From assembly GCA_019245755.1 (NCBI GenBank), contig JAFARC010000018.1, positions 22,926-86,925 on the forward strand: a stretch of 64,000 nucleotides of DNA. Direction: 5' to 3'. This DNA comes from Mycobacteriaceae bacterium (GTDB lineage Bacteria > Actinomycetota > Actinomycetes > Mycobacteriales > Mycobacteriaceae). Made by a program: the position numbers and the translations under genes. The notes under the pieces were generated by a model, which was given only the letters and a program-made list of their open reading frames with translations, was not told where the DNA came from and did no database searches. Shown here piece after piece: positions 8,053 to 16,306 of the stretch (the stretch's first letter is position 1; each line of letters opens with the position of its first letter).

Positions 8053-9351
8053 ATGTCGATGGCACCTGAGCCCTGGTGGCGCAGCCTGCGGGCCACGCCG
8101 ACCCAGCGTGCGCTGCTACTGACGGCGCTCGGCGGGCTGCTGATCGCCGGTATCACCACCGCCCTGCCCGCCGGGGCCGACAACACCAGCCCACTCGGAC
8201 GGCTCGAGGCTAAAGCGGTGCCCACCACCGGCTCGCGAACCAGCGCCACGTTCAACAACGCCCACGCCGGCGACTGCCTGAACTGGCCGGACAAGTCACC
8301 CGATCAGGCCGGCATCGTCGACTGCAAAGACGATCACCGCTTTGAGGTTGCCGAATCGGTGGACATGCGCACCTTCCCGGGCAGCGAGTATGGGCCAGGC
8401 GCCGCGCCGCCGTCACCCGCGAGAATCCAGCAGATCAGCCAGGAGCAGTGTCAGGCGGCCGTGCGGCGCTATCTCGGTACGCACTACGACCCTGACAGCA
8501 AGTTCACGATCGGCATGCTGTGGTCAGGTGACAAGGCGTGGACGCAATCCGGGCAGCGCCGGATGCTGTGCGGTCTGGAGTTGCCCGGTGCCGATGATCA
8601 GCAGGTGGCGTTCAAGGGCAAGGTCGCCGACCTGGACCAGTCCAAGGTCTGGCCGGCGGGCACCTGCCTGGGCATCGAGAACAGCACCAACCAGCCGACG
8701 GACATCCCGGTTGCCTGCAGCGCGCCGCACGCGATGGAGGTCACCGGCGCGGTCAACCTCGCCGAGAAGTTCCCCACGGCGCTGCCCGCGGAAGCCGACC
8801 AGGACGCGTTCATCAAGGACAACTGCACGAAGATGACGGACGCCTATTTGGCGCCGGTTCAGCTGCGCACCACCACGCTGACCCTGATCTACAACACGAT
8901 TTCACTGCCCAGCTGGTCAGCCGGCAGCCATCAGGTGTCGTGCAGCATCGGCGCCACCCTGGGTAACGGCGGCTGGGCCACCCTCGTCGGGAGCGCCAGG
9001 GGCCTGCTGCTGATCAACGGGCAGACACCGATCCCCCCACCTGACATCCCACAGGACCGGCTGAACCTGCCGCCCATCCCGCTGCCCACCGCGTCTCAAA
9101 GCACGCAGGGCCAACAGAGCCAGGCAGGAGCGTCGTCGACACCGACCGGCACCCAGCACATGCCGGGACAGCAGAACAGCCCCGGGCCGGCCTCGGCATC
9201 TCAGCAGCCGTCGGCCACCCAACAGCCGGGCGACACCGCTGCGCCCGGTCAAGACACCGCACCGGCGCCGGGACAGGACGCCGGACCAGCGCCGGGATTC
9301 CCGCCGGGGCCACCGCCCGCCGAACCCGCACCTCCGCCGCCGGGACCCTAA
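8053..9351 (+). CDS. Membrane-anchored septum-formation family protein, Rv3835 type
   Basis: A 432-aa single-pass membrane protein. A TM or signal-anchor lies at about residues 19-38 ([18 protein letters not shown]). An extracytoplasmic domain of about 280 residues follows with regularly spaced cysteines (GDCLNWP, VDCKDDH, EQCQAAV, MLCGLEL, GTCLGIE, VACSAPH, DNCTKM, VSCSIG). The pattern looks like two copies of a septum-formation-type domain. The last 90 residues are Pro/Gln/Ser-rich and likely span the wall. Its role is unknown. The ATG at 8053 is chosen because it puts the membrane segment near the N-terminus; the track start would add 40 unlikely residues. It is followed 5 nt later by the zincin gene. 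Confidence 0.8.
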   Translation: MSMAPEPWWRSLRATPTQRALLLTALGGLLIAGITTALPAGADNTSPLGRLEAKAVPTTGSRTSATFNNAHAGDCLNWPDKSPDQAGIVDCKDDHRFEVAESVDMRTFPGSEYGPGAAPPSPARIQQISQEQCQAAVRRYLGTHYDPDSKFTIGMLWSGDKAWTQSGQRRMLCGLELPGADDQQVAFKGKVADLDQSKVWPAGTCLGIENSTNQPTDIPVACSAPHAMEVTGAVNLAEKFPTALPAEADQDAFIKDNCTKMTDAYLAPVQLRTTTLTLIYNTISLPSWSAGSHQVSCSIGATLGNGGWATLVGSARGLLLINGQTPIPPPDIPQDRLNLPPIPLPTASQSTQGQQSQAGASSTPTGTQHMPGQQNSPGPASASQQPSATQQPGDTAAPGQDTAPAPGQDAGPAPGFPPGPPPAEPAPPPPGP

Positions 9352-9356
9352 CCGCC

Positions 9357-9707
9357 GTGGCCGTGCGGATGGGCCCGCAGCGGTTCGACGAGCTGGTGTC
9401 CGGCGCGCTCGACCTCATCCCGGATGAGCTGGCGGCCGCCATCGACAACGTCGTGGTGCTCGTGCAGCCGCGGCACCCGGAAGACCCCGAGCTGCTCGGC
9501 CTCTACCACGGCATTGCGCTCACCGAGCGGGACTCGTCGTACGCCGGCTCGCTGCCCGACACGATCACGATCTACCGTGACGCGCTGCTGGAGATCTGCG
9601 ACAACGACGACGACGTGGTGGAGGAGGTCGCGATCACGGTGATTCACGAGATCGCCCACCACTTCGGGATCGACGACGAACGCCTCCACGAGCTGGGTTG
9701 GGAATGA
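9357..9707 (+). CDS. Zincin-like metallopeptidase family protein, Rv3836 type
   Basis: A 116-aa protein of the small possibly-zincin family common in actinobacteria. It carries the HExxH zinc motif as HEIAHHFGIDDERLHELGW close to the C-terminus, preceded by the acidic stretch DNDDDVVEEVAITVI. No signal peptide is seen, so it is probably cytosolic. The GTG at 9357 lies 5 nt after the Rv3835-type stop, suggesting co-transcription. Substrates of this family are not established to my knowledge. Length and motif position are as expected. Confidence 0.84.
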   Translation: MAVRMGPQRFDELVSGALDLIPDELAAAIDNVVVLVQPRHPEDPELLGLYHGIALTERDSSYAGSLPDTITIYRDALLEICDNDDDVVEEVAITVIHEIAHHFGIDDERLHELGWE

Positions 9708-9755
9708 GCAGCGCGGCAATCACGAATTGTCCGCCGGCGGTGATATGAACACCAC

Positions 9756-9947
9756 ATGAGTTTGCAGTGCCGTGATTGCCGTGACGGCTGGGAGCACTGC
9801 CACGGCACGGTGATCCAGCACCCGCAGCGCCGTTCGGAGTGCACCCAGGACGACTGCGACAGCCCCGATCGCATACCGCACACCTTCAGCATCGACTGCG
9901 CGGCGGTGGGCTGTCGCTGCGGTCAATCCGCGGCATTGGCGATGTGA
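9756..9947 (+). CDS. Small cysteine-rich conserved protein
   Basis: A 63-aa ORF, MSLQCRDCRDGWEHCHGT at the start, with eight cysteines in CxxC-like groups (CRDC, ECTQDDC, DCAAVGCRCG) and several histidines. That is a likely zinc-binding or metal-binding small protein. It sits in the gap between the zincin gene and the phosphoglycerate-mutase-type gene, on the plus strand. Its composition (Cys, His, Trp) is unlike a chance ORF in GC-rich DNA. No function can be assigned. Confidence 0.68.
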   Translation: MSLQCRDCRDGWEHCHGTVIQHPQRRSECTQDDCDSPDRIPHTFSIDCAAVGCRCGQSAALAM

Positions 9948-9951
9948 CGGC

Positions 9952-10638
9952 TCAACCCATCGGGTCGGCGTTGTCCAGCTGCTCCAGCGGGGGCATGCCG
10001 CGCGGGTCCGGCATGAACGGCGGGATGTGTTTTCCCCACTGCAGGCAGCTCCACCGCCCGTCGGTGATCGGCGCGAGTACCACCGGCTCGGCGTTGGCGA
10101 GGTGATGCTCCACGACGAAGGTGCCGTCCACGCCGGCCAGGGTGGCCGCGGCCAGCCGAATCGCCGCGCCGTGGCTGATCACGACGATGTCGTCGGCCCA
10201 GTCGTGGTTGTCTAGATAGCGCAGCCGCAGGTTCGTCAGCACTGGGACGTACCGGTCGAGCACCTCGGTGGCCGTCTCTCCGCCGGGGAGCGCCGCGTGG
10301 AGTTCGCCGAGATGCCAGCGCTCGTACACCTTGTTGAACGCCTCGACGGCCTCGTCGTCGCTGCGCATCTCCAACTCCCCCACCTGAACCTCGTGGATCC
10401 CTTCCAGCGCTCGCGGCTTGAGCGCGAATTCTTCGCCCATCACGGCGGCGGTCTCGGCGGCCCGCAGCGCGACCGAGTGCACGAGTAGCCCGGGCCGCGG
10501 CCCGAAGCGGCGTGCGAATTGGCGAGCCTGGTCGACCCCGAGGTCGGTCAGCGCCGAGCCTGGCGGCCGGGTGTCGAGCCGCCGCTCGACATTGCTCACC
10601 GACTGACCGTGGCGCACCAGAACCAGGCGCCCGCTCAT
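9952..10638 (-). CDS. Histidine phosphatase (phosphoglycerate mutase-like), Rv3837c type
   Basis: A 228-aa histidine phosphatase superfamily protein. The phosphoaccepting RHG motif is LVLVRHGQSVSNVERRL at residues 5-21 and the second histidine is in VVISHGAAIRLA near residue 160. It is not the glycolytic mutase by context and more likely dephosphorylates a metabolite. The ATG at 10638 overlaps the pheA stop (ATGA), so it is translationally coupled to pheA. The long track ORF to 11565 merely continues into the other frame of pheA and is rejected. The pheA linkage is conserved in mycobacteria; whether it reflects a shared pathway is unknown. Confidence 0.87.
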   Translation of the reverse strand: MSGRLVLVRHGQSVSNVERRLDTRPPGSALTDLGVDQARQFARRFGPRPGLLVHSVALRAAETAAVMGEEFALKPRALEGIHEVQVGELEMRSDDEAVEAFNKVYERWHLGELHAALPGGETATEVLDRYVPVLTNLRLRYLDNHDWADDIVVISHGAAIRLAAATLAGVDGTFVVEHHLANAEPVVLAPITDGRWSCLQWGKHIPPFMPDPRGMPPLEQLDNADPMG

Positions 10639-11558
10639 GATCGCGGCTTCCCGTCGCGAAGCCCGCCCAACCAACGCGAGGCCTCGTCCGTGTCTGGCGG
10701 CATAGCACCTGTAACGGCTCCAGTCGGCCATGAACCCAGATACCTCACGTCTGCACAACGACGGTGCAGCGCCTTGAGTGCCTCCGCGACCGCGCTGTCG
10801 TCGATGTGGCCGACGCAGTCCAGAAAGAAGATGTAGGTTCCCAATTCGGTACGGGTAGGGCGTGATTCGATGCGTGTCAGATCGATGTCGCGGATCCCGA
10901 ACTCGGTCAACGCCGCGACCAGCGCTCCGGATGTGTTGTCGATCCGCAGCACCACCGATGTCCGGTCGGCCCCGGTGCGCGGCGGCGGCGGCCCCGGCCG
11001 CCCGGCCAGCACGAACCTGGTGCGGGCATTGGCCTCGTCGACGACGCCGCTCGCCAGTTCGTTGAGCTCGTAGCGCTGCGCGGCCAGGGTCGTCGTCACG
11101 CCGGCGTCGGTCCGCCCGAACGCGACATCCAACGCCGCTGCGGCGTTCGAGGATGACGGGACCACGTCGGCGTGCGGCAGGTGCTCGGCCAGCCAGTGCC
11201 GCACCTGGGCTGCCGCGGTCGGAAACGCGGAAACCGTGCGAATGTGTTCCGGCGTACGTCCGGGCCGCGCCACAATGCTGAACGCAACGTCGAGCGTCAA
11301 CTCCGCGAACACCTGCAGCGGCGACCCACTGGCCAGGCTGTCCAGCGTGGGCAGGATCGACCCGTCGATCGAGTTTTCGATCGGCACGCACGCGTAGTCG
11401 GCCGAGCCGTCCCGCACCGCCCGCAACGCCTCCGCGCTGCTTTCGGTCGCCACCAATTCCACCGCACCCGGCCGCGGCACCATGCCGTCGTCGACCATCT
11501 GAAGCAACGCCGCTTCGGTGAAGGTGCCCTGTGGGCCGAGGTAGGCAATGCGCGGCAC
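10635..11558 (-). CDS. pheA: Prephenate dehydratase
   Basis: PheA, 307 aa, converts prephenate to phenylpyruvate in phenylalanine synthesis. The N-terminal periplasmic-binding-like dehydratase domain starts IAYLGPQGTFTEAAL and carries the family block CVPIENSIDGSI. GVTTTLAAQRYEL lies near residue 155. A C-terminal ACT domain begins near residue 202 (SGALVAALTEFGIRDIDLT), followed by IESRPTRTELG, the ESRP motif that binds phenylalanine for feedback control. The GTG start at 11558 has TAGGGT 6 nt upstream on the minus strand, a leaderless-type arrangement. The downstream gene overlaps by ATGA. Confidence 0.95.
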   Translation of the reverse strand: MPRIAYLGPQGTFTEAALLQMVDDGMVPRPGAVELVATESSAEALRAVRDGSADYACVPIENSIDGSILPTLDSLASGSPLQVFAELTLDVAFSIVARPGRTPEHIRTVSAFPTAAAQVRHWLAEHLPHADVVPSSSNAAAALDVAFGRTDAGVTTTLAAQRYELNELASGVVDEANARTRFVLAGRPGPPPPRTGADRTSVVLRIDNTSGALVAALTEFGIRDIDLTRIESRPTRTELGTYIFFLDCVGHIDDSAVAEALKALHRRCADVRYLGSWPTGAVTGAMPPDTDEASRWLGGLRDGKPRS

Positions 11559-11564
11559 CTGACA

Positions 11565-11570
11565 ACCCTA
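11565..11570 (-). promoter_or_regulatory. Candidate leaderless -10 for pheA
   Basis: TAGGGT on the minus strand ends 6 nt before the pheA GTG. With the TANNNT consensus this predicts transcription starting at the initiation codon. Confidence 0.4.
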
Positions 11571-11694
11571 TCGGGCGACCGGTGATGTGCTGCGTCCCTT
11601 GCGCGTGACCTCGACGGCGACCACGACGGCGACCACGACGTGCGGCTGCCCGTTCCGCAACGGGTTGCGCGCCTGCCGCATATAGCGTTGCGGG

Positions 11695-12453
11695 ATGACT
11701 GAGCGGGCGAGCACGGTGGCGCCGACGGCGGTGCGCGCCGAGCTCGTCATCGTGCTGGCGGTGACGTTCGGGCTCAGCGCCGTCACCGCGGTGCTGCAGC
11801 TCATCGACTCCGTGCTGCGCACGCTGAGCAAGCAGACCATCCCGCTCATCCCCCGCCGGTCCTACTTCGACCTGATCGACCTCGGCCTGAACCTGGCCTC
11901 GATCGCCCAGCTGCTGGCCTGGGGCGCACTCGGCTTGTATCTACTGCTGCTCAGCGGCGTCAGCCCGGCGATGGTAGGCCTGCGGCGACCGCGCTGGCGT
12001 CCCGATCTGCTCGGCGGCATCGGGCTCGCGGCACTGATCGGGGTGCCCGGCCTCGGCCTGTACCTGCTTGCCCGGGTTCTTGGCATCAGCGCGGCGGTCG
12101 TCCCGTCCGAACTCACCGACACCTGGTGGCGGTTGCCGGTGCTGACCGCCACGGCGTTAGCCAACGGCTGGGCTGAAGAAGTCATCGTGGTCGCCTACCT
12201 GATCACCCGGCTTCGCCAACTCGGCATGGGCGACGGCAGGGCGATTCTGTGCTCGAGCCTGTTGCGCGGCGCCTATCACCTCTATCAAGGCTTCGGTGCG
12301 GGGCTGGGCAACCTCGCGATGGGCGTGGTGTTCGGCTATGTCTGGCGGCGCACCAACCGGCTGTGGCCGCTGATCATCGCGCACGGCCTCATCGACACGG
12401 TCGCCTTCGTGGGCTATGCGCTGGCAAAAGGCCACCTTGGCTGGCTGCCCTAA
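11695..12453 (+). CDS. CPBP-family intramembrane metalloprotease
   Basis: A 252-aa multi-pass membrane protein with about six hydrophobic segments. The CPBP (CaaX protease/Abi) signature is present: EE followed by an arginine helix (NGWAEEVIVVAYLITRL, near residue 162), then a histidine motif in RGAYHLYQG near residue 195 and a final HGLIDT near residue 230. These are the glutamates and histidines proposed for zinc or water activation in the family. Its substrate is unknown. TAGCGT lies 6 nt before the ATG, again leaderless-like. It is followed 17 nt later by the LCP gene, so the two may be co-expressed. Confidence 0.86.
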   Translation: MTERASTVAPTAVRAELVIVLAVTFGLSAVTAVLQLIDSVLRTLSKQTIPLIPRRSYFDLIDLGLNLASIAQLLAWGALGLYLLLLSGVSPAMVGLRRPRWRPDLLGGIGLAALIGVPGLGLYLLARVLGISAAVVPSELTDTWWRLPVLTATALANGWAEEVIVVAYLITRLRQLGMGDGRAILCSSLLRGAYHLYQGFGAGLGNLAMGVVFGYVWRRTNRLWPLIIAHGLIDTVAFVGYALAKGHLGWLP

Positions 12454-12458
12454 GACCG

Positions 12459-12464
12459 TAGATT
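12459..12464 (+). promoter_or_regulatory. Candidate leaderless -10 for the LCP gene
   Basis: TAGATT is placed 6 nt before the GTG at 12471 and lies directly after the CPBP protease stop. It could give the LCP gene its own leaderless transcript in addition to readthrough. Confidence 0.4.
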
Positions 12465-12470
12465 GTTCCG

Positions 12471-13607
12471 GTGAGCGACAACTGGCCTTACCCGCGGCGG
12501 CGGGAGCCGTCACAGGTCATCCGCCGCGACCCGGCCTACCGGCCGCTCCCTCCACCGCCACCGCGACGCCGGCCGGCCCCGCCGCCGCCACCGCGACGCC
12601 GGCCGGCCCCGCCGCCCCGGCTGGCACCCCCAAGGGCTGCCCAACCGAGGCGCAGGCTGCCGTGGGCGCGAATCCTCGCCATCGTCGGGGTTGTGGCGCT
12701 GGTGGCGGTCGTCGGCCTGGGCATCGTGATCGACCACTCGCTACACCGGACAGCCGCGTTCAGCGATTACCCCGACCGGCCCGCTGCCGGGCGCGGCACG
12801 ACCTGGCTGCTGGTCGGGTCGGACAGCCGCAACGACCTCTCACCGCAGCAGCAGACCGAACTGGCGACCGGCGGTGATACCGGCAACGGCCGCACGGACA
12901 CGATCATGCTGGTCCATGTCTCGGGGTTCGGGTCCGGTGTGCCGACCACGATGGTGTCCATTCCGCGCGATTCCTACGTGCCGATTCCCGGCCAGGGGCG
13001 CGACAAGATCAACGCCGCGTTCGCTGTCGGCGGCCCACAATTGCTCACCCAGACCGTCGAGCAGGCCACCGGGATCCGGCTCGACCACTATGCCGAGATC
13101 GGTTTCGGTGGGTTCGCCGCGATCGTCGACGCGGTCGGCGGCGTCACGATGTGCCCCCGGCAGCCGATCGACGATCCGCTGGCCGGCATCGATCTGGCCG
13201 CGGGCTGCCAGAAGCTCGACGGCCGCACCGCGCTTGGCTATGTACGAAGCAGGGCCACCCCGCGGGCCGACCTCGACCGGATGATCAACCAGCGCGAGTT
13301 CATGTCGGCGCTGTTGCGCCGCGCCGCCAGCCCGGCGGTGTGGATGAACCCCTTCCGCTGGTTCTCCCTGGAAAGCTCGGCCACCGGCGCGTTGACCGCC
13401 GACAATGGCGCTCACGTGTGGGACCTGGCGCGGCTGGGCTGGGCGCTCCACGGCTCGATGATCACAACGACGGTGCCGATCAGCGAGTTCACCAGCAACG
13501 ACGCCGGCGACGTCGTGATATGGAACAAGGACGAAGCGTCACGACTATTCACGGCGCTGTCCACCGACGCGCCGGTGCCGGGGGACGTGCTGCAGTCTGC
13601 GCAGTAG
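12471..13607 (+). CDS. LytR-CpsA-Psr (LCP) family protein, full-length Rv3840 counterpart
   Basis: A 378-aa LCP protein. This family attaches arabinogalactan or other glycopolymers to peptidoglycan using polyprenyl-phosphate-linked substrates. Layout: a Pro/Arg-rich cytosolic tail (residues 1-65), one TM segment (ILAIVGVVALVAVVGLGIVI), then the LCP domain from about residue 105 with LLVGSDSRND, GRTDTIMLVHVS, VSIPRDSYVPIPGQGRDKINAAF and GYVRSRATPRADLDR. Those Arg and Asp residues are the conserved lipid-phosphate and catalytic positions. It occupies the place of H37Rv Rv3840, which I remember as a much shorter, truncated LCP gene. A 30-bp tandem repeat encodes part of the Pro/Arg tail. Confidence 0.88.
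   Translation: MSDNWPYPRRREPSQVIRRDPAYRPLPPPPPRRRPAPPPPPRRRPAPPPRLAPPRAAQPRRRLPWARILAIVGVVALVAVVGLGIVIDHSLHRTAAFSDYPDRPAAGRGTTWLLVGSDSRNDLSPQQQTELATGGDTGNGRTDTIMLVHVSGFGSGVPTTMVSIPRDSYVPIPGQGRDKINAAFAVGGPQLLTQTVEQATGIRLDHYAEIGFGGFAAIVDAVGGVTMCPRQPIDDPLAGIDLAAGCQKLDGRTALGYVRSRATPRADLDRMINQREFMSALLRRAASPAVWMNPFRWFSLESSATGALTADNGAHVWDLARLGWALHGSMITTTVPISEFTSNDAGDVVIWNKDEASRLFTALSTDAPVPGDVLQSAQ
12555..12614. repeat. 30-bp in-frame tandem repeat (two copies) in the LCP gene
   Basis: Bases 12555-12584 are repeated exactly at 12585-12614. Because 30 is a multiple of three, the repeat encodes two 10-residue PPPRRRPAPP-type units in the cytosolic tail. Copy number could vary between strains. Confidence 0.9.
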
Positions 13608-13608
13608 G

Positions 13609-14430
13609 TCACCGTGGCAGGTTCTCCAGCCCGCGCTCGAGCCAACCCTTGGTGCGTCCGGGATAGTTGGTCGCGATCCAGCCGACGCCCAATTTGCGAC
13701 AGAACTCCACGTCCTCGTAATGGTCGACGGTCCAGCAGTAGGTGGCGCGGCCCTGGGCGGCGGCTCTGTCGACCAGTTGGGGATGCGCGCGCAGCGTAGC
13801 GATCGATGGGCCCACGGCGGTTGCGCCGACCGTAGTGGCTGTCGCGCCGCCGAGATAATGCGACGCGCCGCCGAGCAGCACGGTCGGCAGCAGCGGCGCC
13901 GCGCGCCGGATCCGCCACATCGCGCTGGCCGAGAACGACATCAGCACAGCGCGTGACCGGTCCGCCGAGGCCGGTAGTGCGATGCCGTAGCGCTGCAGCA
14001 GCGCCAGCACCTTGAACTCCACCAGCGAGCCGTAGCGCACCGGGTGCTTGGTTTCAATGAAGATCTTCACCGGGCGCTGCCAGTCCAGCACCATCTCGAG
14101 CAGGTCATCGAGCTTGAGCAGTGGATGGTCGCCATGCTCGCAGTCGGCATCCCAGCTCGGATGCCATGACCCGAACTCAAAGCTGCGCATTTTCGCCAGC
14201 GTCATCTCACTGACGCGGCCGGAGCCCGAGGACGTGCGGTCTACCCGGCGGTCGTGCATGCACACCAGGTGGCCGTCGCGGGTCAACCGGACGTCGCACT
14301 CTATCGCGTCGGCGCCTTGCACCAAGGCCAGTTCGTAGGCGGCTAGCGTGTGCTCTGGAAGATCGGCGGAGGCCCCGCGATGTGCCACGACGAACGGATG
14401 TCCGGCGCGCACCGCGTCGCCCCAACTCAT
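13609..14430 (-). CDS. glpQ1: Glycerophosphoryl diester phosphodiesterase
   Basis: GlpQ1, 273 aa, hydrolyses glycerophosphodiesters to glycerol-3-phosphate and an alcohol. The GDPD TIM-barrel motifs are clear: VVAHRGASADLPEHTLAAY with the HR pair, GADAIECDVRLTRDGHLVCMHD with the Glu/Asp metal ligands and second His, then IETKHP near residue 128. No signal peptide is visible. The ATG at 14430 (MSWGDAVRAG) matches the H37Rv length of about 274. The track ORF extends 112 codons upstream in low-quality sequence and is not used. It is convergent with the LCP gene, one base apart; bfrB, which lies between them in H37Rv, is missing. Confidence 0.93.
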   Translation of the reverse strand: MSWGDAVRAGHPFVVAHRGASADLPEHTLAAYELALVQGADAIECDVRLTRDGHLVCMHDRRVDRTSSGSGRVSEMTLAKMRSFEFGSWHPSWDADCEHGDHPLLKLDDLLEMVLDWQRPVKIFIETKHPVRYGSLVEFKVLALLQRYGIALPASADRSRAVLMSFSASAMWRIRRAAPLLPTVLLGGASHYLGGATATTVGATAVGPSIATLRAHPQLVDRAAAQGRATYCWTVDHYEDVEFCRKLGVGWIATNYPGRTKGWLERGLENLPR

Positions 14431-14434
14431 AACG

Positions 14435-15466
14435 CTATGCTGCCGGTTCCTGACCTTCTCGCTCAACTGCAGCCGGCATTTCGGGCGCTTTTTCTGGTTC
14501 CCGCGCCACCACGACCCAGCGATGCGCGGGCCGCTCGACGGGCGCGCGCTCGAAGGCGAACACCAGCTGCGCGGCCGCCACGACGGTTGCCATCGCGAAG
14601 AGGTAGGCGACGATGAAGCTAACGGTGTTGTCGGCGATGCCCTGAGCCGCGCTGGTGAAGCTGGTGGCGGTGGCGAATACCGACACCGCCGTGCTCGCGA
14701 CGAACAGCCCCCACCAGGTCGCAATGGGCCGGCGTAGCCGCACCAGGCGGTCCTCGGCCAGCGCAAGTTCCATGACGAACACCGGCGCCCACGCGAGGTT
14801 GACGATGGGCACCAGGCAACCGACGCGCAGCGCCCACACCGGCCGCGGCTCCGGCTGGTGGCGCTGCTCGAATGCCGCGGCGCGACGCGCGATCAGCCAG
14901 CCGGTCAACACGTACGCGCACCCGACGATGGAAAACAACGCGGCGACGCTGGCCAGCACCCCGAGCCAGGTGGCGCCCGCGGCGACGATCCCGTTCAGCA
15001 GCACGCTGCGGTTCACGATCAGCAGCAGGTAGCGCACCAGGTGCAGCAGCGCGGCGACGCCCAGCACCACGACCGTGGTGATCAGCGTCGCCCGCACCGA
15101 CCACGGTGACGGGCCCTGCCGCGGCGGGGCGGCGCGGATTTCGCCGGCCGTCATGGCGGGATCGACCAACCCCCATCGCGGCATCACGGCGTACCGCGGC
15201 GTCGGCCCAAGTGGCCGTCGGCGGCGCCGCGGAGGTGGCCCGGCTCCCGGTCGCACCGCGATCCACCGGTAGCCGGCTGGCAGCCACGGCATGGAGCGTG
15301 TCGACCCGGCCGCACCGCTGAGTGGTCCTGGCGCGTTCCAGGGCGACGGGCCGGGCGCAGGCGAAAAGTACGGCAGCAGCAGCGCGCCGTGGCAGCGAGG
15401 GCACCACTGGCGCTGGCGATCTCGCACGTTCCAGCGCGTCCCGCAGCGGGAACAGACCTGGATCAT
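14435..15466 (-). CDS. DUF4328-type membrane protein with N-terminal zinc ribbon, Rv3843c type
   Basis: A 343-aa membrane protein. The N-terminus has a zinc-ribbon-like pair of CxxC knuckles (VCSRCGTRW and WCPRCHG). A Pro/Arg-rich linker follows, then about six hydrophobic helices from residue 128 on. GTWLG-like and PIVNLAWAPVFVMELALAEDR segments are typical of DUF4328 proteins. Function is unknown. Its start is 4 nt upstream of glpQ1's leader, and both are read on the minus strand, so an operon is likely. A cluster of DnaA-box-like sequences lies about 110 nt upstream of its ATG. Confidence 0.82.
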   Translation of the reverse strand: MIQVCSRCGTRWNVRDRQRQWCPRCHGALLLPYFSPAPGPSPWNAPGPLSGAAGSTRSMPWLPAGYRWIAVRPGAGPPPRRRRRPLGPTPRYAVMPRWGLVDPAMTAGEIRAAPPRQGPSPWSVRATLITTVVVLGVAALLHLVRYLLLIVNRSVLLNGIVAAGATWLGVLASVAALFSIVGCAYVLTGWLIARRAAAFEQRHQPEPRPVWALRVGCLVPIVNLAWAPVFVMELALAEDRLVRLRRPIATWWGLFVASTAVSVFATATSFTSAAQGIADNTVSFIVAYLFAMATVVAAAQLVFAFERAPVERPAHRWVVVAREPEKAPEMPAAVEREGQEPAA

Positions 15467-15575
15467 CGGATCAGCCTAACCGGCGCGACCGCCCGCCGGC
15501 CCGACGGACCACGAATAATCAGGCGTGGTAATTGCTCCGATCCATCCGCCCGTAGCTACTCGTTAGTTCGGGCAG

Positions 15576-15676
15576 TTATCCACAATTTCCACAGGTTCAT
15601 CCACAACCGCCTGTGGGTTTCCGCATCGGGCCTGAGCGCGCGATCGGTGGCCCACCAGGGCTGCCGCTGTGCATAA
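15576..15676. promoter_or_regulatory. Cluster of DnaA-box-like 9-mers
   Basis: TTATCCACA (15576-15584) matches the classic DnaA box exactly. TCATCCACA (15597-15605) differs at one position. TGTGCATAA (15668-15676) is TTATGCACA on the other strand, also one mismatch. Three near-consensus boxes in 101 bp of GC-rich DNA are unlikely by chance. This could be a DnaA-titration or DnaA-regulated promoter site. Confidence 0.5.
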
Positions 15677-15953
15677 CCCGTGACCCGCGCCCGGCGGCAC
15701 ATCAACAAGGCACCGCAACCAGCAGCGAACTTGCTTGCTCGGCTATTCTTCCGACGCCAGGCCAGCGGGACACGCCACACCGGTTGGTGTAGCCCTACCG
15801 CCGTCGCGTACGTCCCGTCGAGCTCCCCGACCGGATTGCCGTTTACGAAATGCTTTTCCGGGATCGTGATCGCGCTGGGCCGCTGCGGCTTCCCGCCGAT
15901 CCGATTTTTCTTGCCCGCCGCAAACGGCTATGATCAGCGTCACAACCGTGTCC

Positions 15954-15969
15954 TGTGATGCATCTCACG
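15954..15969 (+). promoter_or_regulatory. CRP-like binding site
   Basis: TGTGATGCATCTCACG matches the mycobacterial CRP consensus TGTGA-N6-TCACA at 9 of 10 fixed positions. It lies 38 nt upstream of the small ORF at 16008 and just downstream of a TATGAT hexamer. Depending on the true transcription start, CRP could activate or repress the smORF-sodA unit. Confidence 0.5.
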
Positions 15970-16007
15970 CGGGGGAGGGTAGTGAACGTGCAGGTTAGGG
16001 GCTGCTG

Positions 16008-16166
16008 ATGGCGTCGCATCCCGTTGGTCCCGGATCGGCGATGCCACCTTCGGAGTGGAACGCCTCGTCGCACGTATACACCCGCGCGCAGATCACCGCG
16101 GCGCTGCGCGCCGCCCTGATCGCGTTGGTTCTGCTGGCCGTTCTGGCCATCGTCGTGTTGCTCTGA
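16008..16166 (+). CDS. Small single-pass membrane protein upstream of sodA (52 aa)
   Basis: This ORF is below the track cutoff. It reads MASHPVGPGSAMPPSEW at the start, has a polar middle (SSHVYTRAQITAALR) and ends in a strongly hydrophobic helix, ALIALVLLAVLAIVVLL, at the very C-terminus. That is the layout of a tail-anchored peptide. A CRP-like site lies just upstream. No strong SD is seen (GGTTAGGGGCTGCTG precedes the ATG). A second in-frame ATG lies 11 codons later. Function is unknown; its position 140 nt before sodA suggests a shared transcript. Confidence 0.55.
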   Translation: MASHPVGPGSAMPPSEWNASSHVYTRAQITAALRAALIALVLLAVLAIVVLL

Positions 16167-16306
16167 CGGCCCTGTCCTGGGCCGCAACGGGCGCGGTACC
16201 GTCCTTGCGGCGCGCGCGGCGATAGAGCAGTGTTGCTAATGAGCGGCCCCGTCGCTGGGCCGGTCGAAGTCGTACCAGTGACGTCTGAAGACCAGAAAGG
16301 AGTCTC

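Larger units (their letters stand above)
15467..16007. other. 541-nt intergenic region upstream of sodA and the Rv3843c-type gene
   Basis: No convincing protein gene was found here on either strand. It contains a DnaA-box-like cluster (15576-15676), a TATGAT hexamer (15929-15934) and a CRP-like palindrome (15954-15969) in front of the small ORF at 16008. The stretch 15560-15620 is less GC-rich than its surroundings. Confidence 0.7.

Noticed and set aside
9952-11565. Single 537-aa fusion of the histidine phosphatase with upstream sequence
   Set aside because: The upstream part is the wrong frame of pheA. The real gene starts at 10638, overlapping the pheA stop.
11612-11640. 12-bp direct repeat (GGCGACCACGAC twice) upstream of the CPBP gene
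   Set aside because: It is short, GC-rich and imperfectly placed relative to the promoter. It is probably chance low complexity.
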